Positions 50,013 to 60,100 of a DNA stretch of 64,000 bases are shown here, piece by piece. Origin of the DNA: Leishmania mexicana MHOM/GT/2001/U1103 (taxonomy: Eukaryota > Euglenozoa > Kinetoplastea > Trypanosomatida > Trypanosomatidae); contig NC_018309.1 of assembly GCF_000234665.1 (NCBI RefSeq), forward strand, positions 176,418 to 240,417, given 5' to 3'. The translations under genes were made by a program, and so were the position numbers. How positions within the stretch are numbered: position 1 is the first letter of the stretch; every line of letters begins with the position of its first letter. The notes below the pieces were generated by a model. That model was not told the origin of the DNA, made no database searches, and saw only the letters and a program-made list of their open reading frames with translations.

Positions 50013-50029
50013 TGCTCTTCCTCCGTTAG
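50013..50029 (+). promoter_or_regulatory. Probable spliced-leader acceptor for the LRR gene
   Basis: CTGCTCTTCCTCCGTTAG, with AG at 50028-50029. If used, the first AUG of the mRNA is the uORF start at 50061, not the LRR start at 50081. Confidence 0.5.
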
Positions 50030-50060
50030 CATCGACCTCTGCGTGCGTGCGTCACTCCGC

Positions 50061-50192
50061 ATGCAAAGCTCGAAGAGCCGATGGGACACAAGCACACAAC
50101 CAGCGCACACGCGTCCGTGGGTGTCGGCGGCGCTGCTGTGGCGGCGGCCGCCGCAGGCAGGCCACCAGCACCATGCCCACTGCCAGCGCTGA
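50061..50192 (+). other. Overlapping upstream ORF (43 codons)
   Basis: ATG 50061 lies 20 nt before the LRR start, in a different frame, and runs to TGA at 50190-50192 inside the LRR gene. The next in-frame LRR ATG (50204) lies 12 nt after this stop, a layout that would permit reinitiation. It is probably regulatory; the peptide itself has no features. Confidence 0.5.
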
Positions 50193-52768
50193 ATGGGCCG
50201 CTGATGGAGCCGCGATGGCGGGGTGGCCGCCTCTCGGCGGAGCAGGTGGCAGACCTGCGCACTGAACTGGGGCGTCTAGTTGAGGCGCTCGCGGTCGCGT
50301 TTCCGGCAGGCAGAGCAGCAGAGGAAGGCAGCGAGACGGAGGACGTTGCTGCTGACGTGCATCAAGCGAAAAGCAAGGCACACACCTCGAGTAGCGCGCC
50401 GCTCAGGGACCCGCTGGCGGAAGAGGCGGCCGCGCTGCTTCTGAAGCCGTTCGAAGAGATGCACCTCTCCGGCTACCGGCTTGGCGATGCCGCGCTCACG
50501 TCCCCGAGCCTGCCCGACCTACCGTCCTTTCTCTCCGTTGTGTCTCGGCACACGCGGCTCCGCGTGCTGGATCTGAGCTTCAACAGCCTGACGCCGCAGG
50601 TGCTGACGCCCCTCCTCCAAGCCATTCGTGGTTTGCCGTTGCTGACGGTGCTGAAGCTCAGCGGCAACATGCTCGGATCGGCGCGCAGCGACGACGACAA
50701 GGACAGCCTCGGCGAGAAATGGGACCTGTCCACGGTGAGTGTCGATGAAGAGCTCGGAGATGCCGCGACGGCGGCTGCACGGCTTGGCCGTTATCTCGCC
50801 ACAGACCCGGCGCTGCGGGAGTTGGCACTGTTTCACTGCGGTCTGAACGATCACGACGTGCGCGAGCTGCTCTCCGGCCTCGTTCACCCTCGCAACACGA
50901 CCTTGCACACGATGCAGCTCTCCTGGAACCCGGCGTGCACCTCGCGCAGTGCGGCGATGGCCCTGCAGCTGGTCACGGACCTCGGAAACACCACCCTGTG
51001 CGAGCTGGAGCTGGAGGGCGTGGCGCCGGCGACACAGGTGCGCCTTGAGTACGCGTGCACCTCCGACGGCGTCTTCCGCTCCGGTCACACTCTCATCCCG
51101 GAGAGCGTGAGTGCAGGGGAGGCGACCGGCGATGGCGACGGCGATAACAGCGGCAACACGGGCACGACGAACGCAAGTGCGGCAACTGCCGACGTGGTGA
51201 GTCTTGAGCAGCTTCGGCAGCAGCAGCAGCAACTCGCCGAGATCCGGAAGCGCCTCACGCCTGCCAAAGGGGCCCGCTACGAGAACCGCTGCCGCTACCT
51301 CGCCGAGGACTTGGATGGGTCACGTGCGTTGACTCCGTTGGTGATGCGAGAGCTGGAGGCGGTGCTGTCCATCCGGCTGCCTCCGCAGCCGCGCATCGAC
51401 GAGCCCCACGGCGCGAGCGAGTTGAACGTCGCCGCCTTCGCAGAACGGGAGATGGCTTCTGCCTCTGCTGCTAGCACGGGAACACACAACCAAGACGGCA
51501 GCGGAGAGCTCCTCATGCCCGCTACGGCGGGGGAGTGCGGCGGCAGCGACCCTCACAGTGGCCGTGCCGCGCCGTCTCCAGTGGCCGCCGGCCACCAGCA
51601 GCGGTCCTTCGAGGTTGTTGCTGCAATGGCTGGCGATCATGCGACAAGTGTTGCGCCACCCCCGCGGGCAACGGATGCGCCGCGCCCACGCACGTCTCCC
51701 CCGATGCACCTGCACCGTCGGCGGCTCACCTCCACGGTGAACACGAGCAGCGTCACCAGGCCCGCGTCGGGGCAACACTCTGTGCAGCAGCCGCAGCACC
51801 CTCGCACACCACAAGAGCTGCGTGATGCTCGCTTCGAAACACCGCAGCGCCTCGCCGCCGTGATGGCCGACGCCGCGGCATTCCGCCGTCGCCTGCAGCC
51901 TGTGAAGCTTGACACTCACGCGCCGCCATGCGCCGAGGTCAGTCGATACCGCAGCGTCGCGCACAGCGCATCGGCGACGAAAATTAAACCCCTGTGGTAC
52001 GCCGACGACGGCTTCGTGCTGCGTCCGAATGGGATGTCGAGGGTGCTCGTTGCGCCGGTGCTCCCTGGTGGCGCGACGGCCTTCGCAAACGTGGCACTGG
52101 AGGACGTGGAAGACCGCCCCCTGCAGCCCTGCTGGTGCACGCCGCGCCAGTCGTCCCCGATGACCGGCATCTACGCTGGCACGCTGCACTACCACTGCGT
52201 GCACGAGGCAACGGCACAGCAACAGAAGCGGCAGTACGGCACATCCTCGTCGCCACCGTCATCGACGGCTGCGACGCCGGCGGACCCCAACGCGTCCAAG
52301 AGCCGGCTGCCGTTGCTGCTTCCTCAGCCCTCGCAGCAGCCGCAGCAGCAGCAGCCCAGCACGGCTGAGATGTACTGTGGATGCCAGGGCACAGGCCATC
52401 TCTGCCTCTCCGCGTGCGTGGCCTCGGAGGAGGCGGGCGCTGGTCGGCCCCGCGATCGCATGCGGTCGACGCTGCACGTAAAGGCTGCCAAGTCCGTGGG
52501 CAAGTCTGCAGTGGGCGGCTGTGGCGCGTCACCGTCTCGCAAGCCACACAGCACACGCGAGCGCTTCCTCGACTGGACGGGCACCGACAGCGATGCTGTC
52601 AACACCCTCCTGGGCACCGTTCCAGCAGCGACACCACCGGCGCTGCGTGTGAGCACTGTGCGCACGACATGCGGTGGTCTCTCGATCGCGCTCAACTACA
52701 ACCCGGTGACCCATTTCTCCGCGCCGCACGTGAGCTGCGCATCAAGCATGACGCTGGCGGAGTTCTAG
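50081..52768 (+). CDS. Leucine-rich-repeat protein with C-terminal Cys/His cluster
   Basis: 895 aa from ATG 50081; ATG 50204 (residue 42) is an alternative. After a helix (residues about 45-75) come ribonuclease-inhibitor-type LRRs: LRVLDLSFNSL and LLTVLKLSGNML (near 165-205), LRELALFHCGLND and LHTMQLSWNPA (near 245-290), and LCELELEGVA (near 305). A linker with a coiled coil (LEQLRQQQQQLAEIRKRL, near 370-390) leads to a long disordered stretch. Near 525-610 are Arg/Thr/Pro-rich segments. The C-terminal part has a Cys/His set: C684, C686, then YHYHCVH, and C766, C768, H773, C775, C779 (CGCQGTGHLCLSAC), which could bind zinc. LRR proteins of this kind are common in trypanosomatid flagella and cytoskeleton, but the role here is unknown. 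Confidence 0.85.
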   Translation: MGHKHTTSAHASVGVGGAAVAAAAAGRPPAPCPLPALNGPLMEPRWRGGRLSAEQVADLRTELGRLVEALAVAFPAGRAAEEGSETEDVAADVHQAKSKAHTSSSAPLRDPLAEEAAALLLKPFEEMHLSGYRLGDAALTSPSLPDLPSFLSVVSRHTRLRVLDLSFNSLTPQVLTPLLQAIRGLPLLTVLKLSGNMLGSARSDDDKDSLGEKWDLSTVSVDEELGDAATAAARLGRYLATDPALRELALFHCGLNDHDVRELLSGLVHPRNTTLHTMQLSWNPACTSRSAAMALQLVTDLGNTTLCELELEGVAPATQVRLEYACTSDGVFRSGHTLIPESVSAGEATGDGDGDNSGNTGTTNASAATADVVSLEQLRQQQQQLAEIRKRLTPAKGARYENRCRYLAEDLDGSRALTPLVMRELEAVLSIRLPPQPRIDEPHGASELNVAAFAEREMASASAASTGTHNQDGSGELLMPATAGECGGSDPHSGRAAPSPVAAGHQQRSFEVVAAMAGDHATSVAPPPRATDAPRPRTSPPMHLHRRRLTSTVNTSSVTRPASGQHSVQQPQHPRTPQELRDARFETPQRLAAVMADAAAFRRRLQPVKLDTHAPPCAEVSRYRSVAHSASATKIKPLWYADDGFVLRPNGMSRVLVAPVLPGGATAFANVALEDVEDRPLQPCWCTPRQSSPMTGIYAGTLHYHCVHEATAQQQKRQYGTSSSPPSSTAATPADPNASKSRLPLLLPQPSQQPQQQQPSTAEMYCGCQGTGHLCLSACVASEEAGAGRPRDRMRSTLHVKAAKSVGKSAVGGCGASPSRKPHSTRERFLDWTGTDSDAVNTLLGTVPAATPPALRVSTVRTTCGGLSIALNYNPVTHFSAPHVSCASSMTLAEF

Positions 52769-52825
52769 TTGGGCGAGAGGGCGACAGAATTCACATGACC
52801 GTGTCTGTGTGTGTGTGTGTGTGTG

Positions 52826-52855
52826 GGCGTCACGGGTGTCGACATCCGTGACGCC
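52826..52855 (+). repeat. 30-nt near-perfect palindrome (stem-loop) just after the LRR stop
   Basis: GGCGTCACGG pairs with CCGTGACGCC around an inner TGTCGACA palindrome. One base pair (G opposite T) breaks perfect symmetry. It lies 57 nt after the LRR stop codon, so it should be in the 3' UTR. Confidence 0.85.
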
Positions 52856-53859
52856 TGTGCGAGTGTGTGCACTGCGTGCTCTGCTCTACTCTGCTGATGT
52901 GTACTAGCTCTTCTTCGATGTTCCATACGTGTGCGTGCGTGCGTGCGTGCGTGCCTTGTCCTTTGTTCCTTGACTTGATTTTTTTTATGGCCTGCCCTCG
53001 AGGCACTCGCGTGCACTGCGTCGTCATCCGCCCCACCGACCTCACGACCTGCGCCTTGCCCCATGTCGTGCACGCGACAACGTCGCCACGGGTGCGGGCG
53101 CGCGCGGTGTTCGGTTGTACGGGTGTCATGCCACGTCACGTGGTGGTGGTGGTGGTACGTGTGCGCATGTAAGGGGGGAGAAAGAGGGGCGACCGAGGCG
53201 ACGTCGGAGGAGGACGGGGGAGGGTGGACGCCGCTCACGTGATCGCGTTACGCGCATCGTGCACGCACGCACACACGACGACTTGCCTTCGGTTCTCGTC
53301 TTCGCTTCTGCCTTGCCTGACCTCCCACCCGCTCGCCATCTCCCGCCGGTCTCCTGCAGGTGCACAGGCATGCGCTGCGCCATGTTGTGTACGTGCGTAC
53401 GCGCTGCTTCGCCTCGGCTGCATGCATGTCACCGGCGCACCTCGAGGATGTGTCCATGAGTGCATCACCCTCATCGAACGGCGGGCTAACGGACAGACTG
53501 GTACACCTGCTGCATGCCTTGGAAGGACGCGGCCGTCTTGCGGCTCTCAGGTCTCCGTGCATCTCGGTGTATGCGCTTGGTGGTCGGGGGGAGGAGAGGG
53601 ACGACCAACCGAGTCACCACCACCATCATCACCGCCATCATCGTCGCGCGCCTCCCGGCTCCGCCCGCCTCCTCTTCCCACGGGTAGAGCAGGCCGCTCC
53701 GTTCTGTTCTCATTCTCCCTTCGCCATTGATGACGAGAGGGAGGGGCCGTCGCGAGGGTCACACGCACGGCGCCCCTCAGTGCGCGGCAGCACAGGGTCC
53801 ATGCACCCCTCCAACCCCCCCCCCATCTCATGCCAAATCCCGAGCCGCTTCTGGTGGTG

Positions 53860-54240
53860 GCATGGCCAAGCACCTGCCACGTAGGGGGGAGGTCCGTGTG
53901 ATGTACCACTACGGCTGTCGGCAGTGTGTCCAGGTCCTGGTTGGCGTTTTATTGAAGCAAACTGAGACACCGGTGAACACGCGTCTGCGCCATCCATGTG
54001 ATGGGCAGTGTGTCAGCGTGGCTCGAGCGTGTATCCCACCCGGCCCTCACACCGTCCCCTACTGGTGATGAGGATCCTGCGCCGCCCCGAGGGGGGTGGG
54101 GTGGATACACCTGGGATGGCGACCGGCATAATGGGAGGGGGGGGGGGCCTGGTGATCGGGCCAAGTGGTGGGGTTTGAGCGGAACTCGTACGGTGTGGCA
54201 AAATAATGGACACGCTGGGAAGCGGGAAAAGCGTGCCGCT
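53860..54240. mobile_element. Candidate degenerate SIDER-like retroposon
   Basis: A block without microsatellites, containing GTGATGAGGATCCTGCGCC and a C run meeting a G run near 54090-54100, both of which resemble my memory of Leishmania SIDER sequence. It lies in the probable 3' UTR of the LRR gene. No coding capacity remains. Boundaries and family are tentative. Confidence 0.4.
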
Positions 54241-54988
54241 CTCTCGCTCTCCTTTCCCCTCTCCCCATGGCGGTTGCGTCGCGCCATCCTGATGGAACTT
54301 GGGCATGCCCTCTCGCACGTGGGCGTCTGTGTGTGCGTGTGACTGTTCGTCGCAGCCACGTGGAGGGGCGTCCTCTGCAACGCAGATGTCTCGTGTCGCG
54401 GCGTCGCCTGAGGCGTTGCGCGTGCGTCTCCGTCATCCAACAGTTTCGCTTCCAGAGCTCCCACCTCCGCCATCCTTCCAGTCCCTTCTCTCTCGGACAC
54501 ACACTCACACACAGGCAGGCAGACATCCAAATTTTGTATCTCTCTCTCCATGTGCGTGCGTGCGTGCGTGTGTGTGCGTGTGCTCGGGTGCCTCTACGCC
54601 AGCCGCACCGCTGTCGTTCTCGTCATCACCAGCCCCCTCCCCTCCCCTCCCTGTCTGGCTCTCTTCGCCCTCACCAAGGTCATGTGATGGCGGTTTATGG
54701 CAAGACCAGAGTCAAGGCACTGGGCGTCGAGCGTAGGTCTGCACTGGGAACCTACGCGGACACGCAGACACACCCGCTCGCAAGCGCAGTGAGCCCCCCC
54801 CCCCAACGTGCCAGGGATGGGAGAAGAGTAGGGGAAAGCATCCATCGCCTGCAAGCGAATCGCCCCTCGCTTCTCACTCTCTACTGCCGCGCGCTGCACA
54901 CCGCGAGCGGCTCCGACGCGCGCACACGCACAGACGCTCATGTATGCCCGCATCCCGACGCGTCAGTGGACACCCACGCGCGTGTGTA

Positions 54989-55028
54989 CTTCCTCTTCTT
55001 ACCTCGTCCGCCTTCTTCTCGCACACAG
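54989..55028 (+). promoter_or_regulatory. Probable spliced-leader acceptor for the nitroreductase
   Basis: A T/C-rich tract (54987-55020) ends in ACACAG, AG at 55027-55028. No ATG lies before 55167, which supports that start rather than the TTG at 55083. Confidence 0.65.
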
Positions 55029-55166
55029 CGACGCGTCTCGGCACCACTACCGTCACTGTGAACAAGTCGGCCACGCCGACGGTTGAACCTCCGCCGCCGT
55101 CGAGACCACCCTACCGGGCCGCGCTCAACATCTGCGGCACCAGGGAGAGAAGCAAGAGACACTATA

Positions 55167-56114
55167 ATGCTTTGCCACAGTCGTCGCCTGCTTTTGATTG
55201 CAGCAGGGGCACCCCCTGCCGACCCCGTCCCTCGAGCCAGGGAGGAGCGCCACAGCAACGCCAGCAGCGGCTATGGCGGCTTTCTAGCCACGCTGCGCCA
55301 CCTCATGGCTTGGAACTGCACAAACGTGGCGGCCGCCTCATCGTCGTCATCCGCGTCGTGTGCGGCAATCCCAGCATGCGTCAACGACAACGCAGCACTC
55401 GACGCCGTCGAGGCCGCTGTGCGCAACCGGTGGACGTGCCGGCAGTTCGACACAGCGAAGCCGATAGACCTCGACACCCTCCAGCGCGTCTTGGCGGCGA
55501 CGACCCGCGCCCCGACCGGTTTTAACCTTCAGGGCTGGCACGCGGTCGTCGTCACGAACACGGCGGTGCGGGAGCAGCTCTACAAGGCAGCGCTCGGCCA
55601 GCCGCAGGTGCTGCAGGCGCCGGCGACCGTCGTGTTCGTTGGAGACACGGAGCCGGAGCGGAACGCGCCGCAGGCGCTGGAGATGGGGCTCGAGACGGGC
55701 TACTACAGGCCTCTCTACGGCGCTGCCTACCTCCGCAACATCTATTACTTCATGCATGGAGGTCCGATGCAGTCGATGGCCGCCGTGAAGTCGGTCGTGA
55801 GTGCGTGGTACAGCCGGGCCGCTGGCACGCCGCTCATCTCCGTCCCGGTGAGCCGCACCGGCTACGCGTGGAAGCAAACGATGATTCCGGCGACAACATT
55901 TGTCTCCCTCTGCACCGCCGCTGGCTGGGACACGTGCATGATGGAAGGTATCGACGAGGATGCCGTTAAGCGGGCTTTGGGAGTGCCGGCGGAACGGTAC
56001 ACTGTGCCGGTCATCATCAGCGTCGGCTATGCGACCGCCGCGGAGGCTGAGAAACGCCAGGTGTGCAGCTCCCGCTTCGCGACGCCGCACACCGTGCGGT
56101 GGAACAAGTTCTAG
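55167..56114 (+). CDS. NTR: Mitochondrial type I nitroreductase (FMN-dependent)
   Basis: 315 aa from ATG 55167. The first 30 residues (MLCHSRRLLLIAAGAP...) look like a mitochondrial presequence, and an Ala/Ser linker runs to about residue 78. The nitroreductase fold follows: VRNRWTCRQFD (85-95) for FMN phosphate binding, ATTRAPTGFNLQGWHAVVV (111-129) for the flavin site, and DEDAVKRALGVP...VPVIISVGYA near the C terminus. Family members are NADH-dependent, oxygen-insensitive and reduce quinones and nitro groups. In trypanosomatids this enzyme activates nitro-heterocyclic prodrugs such as nifurtimox, and its loss gives resistance. I recall the L. major enzyme as LmjF.05.0660, consistent with the gene order here. 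Mitochondrial location is inferred from the presequence and matches the family. Confidence 0.92.
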   Translation: MLCHSRRLLLIAAGAPPADPVPRAREERHSNASSGYGGFLATLRHLMAWNCTNVAAASSSSSASCAAIPACVNDNAALDAVEAAVRNRWTCRQFDTAKPIDLDTLQRVLAATTRAPTGFNLQGWHAVVVTNTAVREQLYKAALGQPQVLQAPATVVFVGDTEPERNAPQALEMGLETGYYRPLYGAAYLRNIYYFMHGGPMQSMAAVKSVVSAWYSRAAGTPLISVPVSRTGYAWKQTMIPATTFVSLCTAAGWDTCMMEGIDEDAVKRALGVPAERYTVPVIISVGYATAAEAEKRQVCSSRFATPHTVRWNKF

Positions 56115-56491
56115 CGTCGACTCGACACCAGAGATGAGAACAAAAGGGGTGGCGCTACGTGTAGCCCATGGGCGCGTCTCTCCCCCACCCCACCCCACCC
56201 CCTCTCTCACACGCAGACACACCCCGCACCGCTGCTCTTCACAGTCGCACGCGCCCCCACTAGGCACGGCGACACGTGCCACACGCGTCTGTAGAGGCCC
56301 ACATCGTCCACCGCGTAAAGTAAAAAAGGAAGCACCATTGAAAAGAATCGGTGCCATCGTCGCTGTCAGCGGGCGGGTGGACGGGGCGGGCCGTGCTGCG
56401 GAAGCGGACCCTGCCTCGCTCGCGTCGAGCGCAGGACATGGGATGGTGCACCGGGGAGGAGGGATTCTCCTCTGTTGCGGGTCTTTTGCGC

Positions 56492-56505
56492 GGGGGGGGG
56501 GGGGG
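56492..56505 (+). repeat. Run of 14 G
   Basis: A long homopolymer, prone to sequencing length errors and to slippage. A run of 14 C occurs at 9932-9945. Confidence 0.85.
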
Positions 56506-56878
56506 CAGCTGCAGCCGATTCGCATACCGCGCCACCTCCCCCCCCCCTCCCCCGTCTCTCTGCCACCCTCCCGCCTTCTCCCCTTCAGGACTGGCTGGTG
56601 CTGCCGTGGCTGCTGGCTGTGCTGGTGTCGCCTCTTCTACGCCTTTAAGCCTCACCCACCCAACCCAACCCCTTTCTCGGAAACCCACACGCCAAACTCG
56701 AGGACAGGCAAGCGTGCTTTCCCCCGGTGTGCTTCCATCACACAACGTGCTCTCGTCACGTGTGCATGTGCGTCAGGCTACCCACGTCTGACAACGCACC
56801 ACCACCGCACATCACCGAAACGAGAGCAGCAGCACGCTCCCCACTCAACCACCCACTCCCAAGCCATACACTCCCTTG

Positions 56879-56916
56879 CACACACACACACACACACACA
56901 TACATGCATGCATGCA
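56879..56916. repeat. (CA)n followed by CATG repeats
   Basis: A CA run passes into ATGC tetramers. Confidence 0.9.
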
Positions 56917-57095
56917 AGCACGCACCCACACCCATCCTTGCTGTTACCGCTGGCGACGCCAACACAGGCACACGTATAGCATCGCACTTCTGGCCGTGTC
57001 GTGGCTCTTCGTGTGCGTGGGTGGTCCACCTCGCTCTTGAAGCAGACACACACGCAGGGGGAAAGCGAGGCGCGGTCGCACACGGCGGCCGCTCG

Positions 57096-57162
57096 CCAAC
57101 ACCCTCCTAGCACCTGGTGCTTACCCCCTCCCTCTTACCTCACCCCCCCCCTCCCGGCCAAG
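57096..57162 (+). promoter_or_regulatory. Possible spliced-leader acceptors for the last gene
   Basis: CCCTCCTAG (AG at 57109-57110) and, after a further C/T tract, AG at 57161-57162. The second leaves only 8 nt before ATG 57171, so the first is more likely. Confidence 0.4.
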
Positions 57163-57170
57163 TCGTCGCG

Positions 57171-60100
57171 ATGGAGGATGAAGCCGCGGCCGAGACTACC
57201 TCGATCGATTTCTCCTTAGTCTTGTCGAATGGCAGCGGTGATGCGGCTGGTGGCAGCCGCACGGAGTCGCCGCCGCGCGACAAGAAGGGGATTATGCGAG
57301 CCGGCCGTGGTGATGTGCACCACCCGATGCCCGCCATACCAGTACCGAAGCCGACACGGCCGCAACCGCCCACCTCGTCGACCTCGTTCGGAGATGAGGC
57401 GTCCGACGGCGGTGCATCATCACCGGTCGCCTCTCCTGCCTCGGCGCACGTGGAAACGTCTCTCACGTCTTTTCAGGCGATTCACCCGGCAGCGCTGCCG
57501 TGCACGGGACAACTCGCCCGCCCCTCCTTGAAGAGGGACGCGAGCCTTGACTTCATGCGAGCCATACAGCGGTTCGACTCGGAGGACTTCCCGGAACCGC
57601 AGAGTCGCAGCACCGACAGCCGGGGCCACGACGGCGACAGCGATGACAACGGTAACGGCGCCAGTGCCAAGCGACAGTCTCAGCAAGGTGCCGCAGGTGA
57701 TGATGCCGTCAACGGGGACGAACGGACGACTCAGGCGCGGGCGCAGTCACCGTCGCCAACGGCCCCATCTCGGCAGCTGCTTGTGTCGCCTCAGCAGCCG
57801 ACCACCTCCACCCTCATCGCCACCACCGCCGACGAGACTATAAACTTCGAGGAAGAGAAGAATGATGACGCGGATGATAAGATGGCGGCACCGGTGGCTG
57901 CTGCCCCGCCGCCATCCCGTGCGAGTGCCGTCGGACAAACGGCACCTCCCCCACCCCAAGAGCAGCACCAGCGTCCTGGCACGGCGCTGGCGCCCTCCAC
58001 GAAGCCGAGAGCCACTGCACACGAGTCACCGCCGCCGCTGTCATCACCGACGACCGGCACAACGCCTGTGACGGACATATCCGGATGGAAACCGCAGACC
58101 CCGACGTCGCCACCCCCGCAACAGGCAAAGAATGAGCAGCGGCAGTTCTCTCCTTCGTCGCCGCGCAATACCAGCCCTAGCTGCACCGTCTCCGCGGCCA
58201 CGGCAGCGACGACCACGGGCGCAGTCGACATTGGCGGCGCAGCGCTGCCCACGGCATCGCTGGCGAGCCTCGGGCCCTCTGCCTTTCCCGATGCGGACCC
58301 GCCGCACCTGAGGGTGCTGTCCAGCAGCATGCAGAACGATGACGACCCGATGTACTGCACCGTGAGCGAGATCTCGATGGCGAATCCGGTGACGCCGCGC
58401 GGCGGCACCTCGCTGCCACTCTTGGGTATCAACACTAACTTCCAGCATGCCCGTGCCGCTTCTGGGGGAAGCCTGTACCTCTCCCCTGCCCGCCATTCTT
58501 TTCGCCCAGCCGCGGCAGGTCACCGAGTGCAGTCGTCAGACTTCTCGCTCGATGAGTCCAACGCGCTCCTGACGCTGAACACGCCTCGCAAGATCGTGAA
58601 GTCGGCGACAGCGGCACCAAAGGAATCGACATACTTTCGAGACGAAACCTTTGAGGACGACGCCGAGCTGGCGTCGACGTCGACGCCAGCTCAAAGTATG
58701 CTGGACCTGCATGGCAAGCCCCTGTCCAGTTTCGTCCAGCCGACTCTGGTGAAGCGAACAGCCGATGGTCGCACGACCGCGGGCGGCGGTCGGCTCTCTC
58801 AACCAGCGTCACCACGGCAGCTGCAGCACCTCTCTGCCCCGCCGGCAATCAATGCAGAGCTCAAGCACCACGCAGGGCGTGAGGAGGGGGAGGATGAGAG
58901 GGAGCCCACACTCAGACCGTCGAGCACTCCGTTGCCGCGGGAGACTCGGGTCGGGGGCGAAGGCGCTCCTCGTAGGCGCGGGAGCGCGTCCTCGATCTTC
59001 AAGTCCTTCCCATCCAAAGCCATCTGCGGCTGCAGCAGGAACTCCGTAGCAGCCAAGTCGGGCGTCGACGAGCACGGCAAGGGCGGTGGCGAGGGTCACG
59101 ATGTCAAGACGAGCGCACGCAGCACCAGCTCCACCCAATCCACCCAAACCAGCCTCGCCTCCGGTCTGTCGCGGCTGTCCTCCATGTTCAGGCGGCTGGT
59201 CAGCGGGGCCGCACACGGGAGCATAGATACGAAAACACCGCGACAGACTCGCCAGCACGAGGACGAGGCCGCCACAGCCACTGCCGTCGAGGCATCGCTG
59301 CAGATGGCGGCGCTGGGGAGCACGATGCAGAAAACGGACAGCAGTACCAACCTCCGCTTCGTTGACATGCAGGCCGGACGCAAGCAGGGGCAGCCACAGC
59401 CGGCCGTCACCCCCGCAGCGGCCTCAGCAACCGCGGTCAAGCCAAGGCGCGTGACGCCGACACGCGAGATAACGAGCTCGTGGCACAGCGACCCCACCAA
59501 CTCCCCCACGGACGAAGAGGAGGATCGAGGGCGTGGCGATGGCGTAGTGGGGGCGGCGTCACTGATACCCCCAGCCGCAGCAGCGCCAGCAATACCTGTA
59601 GAGTGCGCGGGTGACAGTGCTGAGGAGAGTAAGGGGCGGCGCAAGAGGAAGGACGCGGAAGCGCAGGATGGCACCTCGTCGTCGGCATCGGCAGCAGGAG
59701 GCGATGATCGGCGCAGCAGCGGCAGCGGCGGTGCCGATGACGTCAATACCTACTCCACGTCTACGCCCTTGGCGTCCGCGTCTGCCGCTGGCAAGCCTCT
59801 TCGCCGGCGGAGGGAAAGAAAGGGACGGAACGGACCACGGCGGCATCGGCACCGCCGCGAGGGGCAAGAGCAAGCGAATGAACAGGTCAACAGTGTGGCG
59901 AAAGTTCTCCAGGGCTGCCCGTCCTCCCCGACACCGCCACCGAAGTCGAAGTCCTCCGACAGATCCGCAAGCAGCGACGGCGAATCGCCGCGCACCTTCC
60001 AACGCCCCTACGAGGGTGCTCGGCGGCAGCATGCCACCAACGACAACTCCAACCGAGGCCATCCCGCCGACGCGGTGCCGCCGCCGCCGCAGTCGCGGAT

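Larger units (their letters stand above)
48859..50080 (+). other. Spacer between the ankyrin and LRR genes
   Basis: About 1.2 kb with (TG)n at 49045-49058, TATATA near 49071-49078, a CCCGCCT heptamer array at 49142-49168 and (CGCA)n-like repeats near 49589-49604. Short + frames such as 49548-49949 and 49609-50265 have no recognisable product. Confidence 0.6.
52769..55166 (+). other. Long spacer between the LRR and nitroreductase genes
   Basis: About 2.4 kb. It opens with (GT)n (52804-52824) and a palindrome (52826-52855), then GTGC repeats (52930-52954), a T run (52979-52986), GTG triplets (53143-53157), a candidate retroposon remnant near 53860-54240, more GTGC repeats near 54548-54580, and C/T tracts before the nitroreductase. 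Open frames here are short and unrecognised. Confidence 0.6.
56115..57170 (+). other. Spacer between the nitroreductase and the last gene
   Basis: About 1.06 kb with a run of 14 G at 56492-56505, C runs near 56540-56551, (CA)n at 56879-56899 merging into CATG repeats to 56916, and C-rich tracts near 57122-57158. No gene is seen. Confidence 0.65.
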
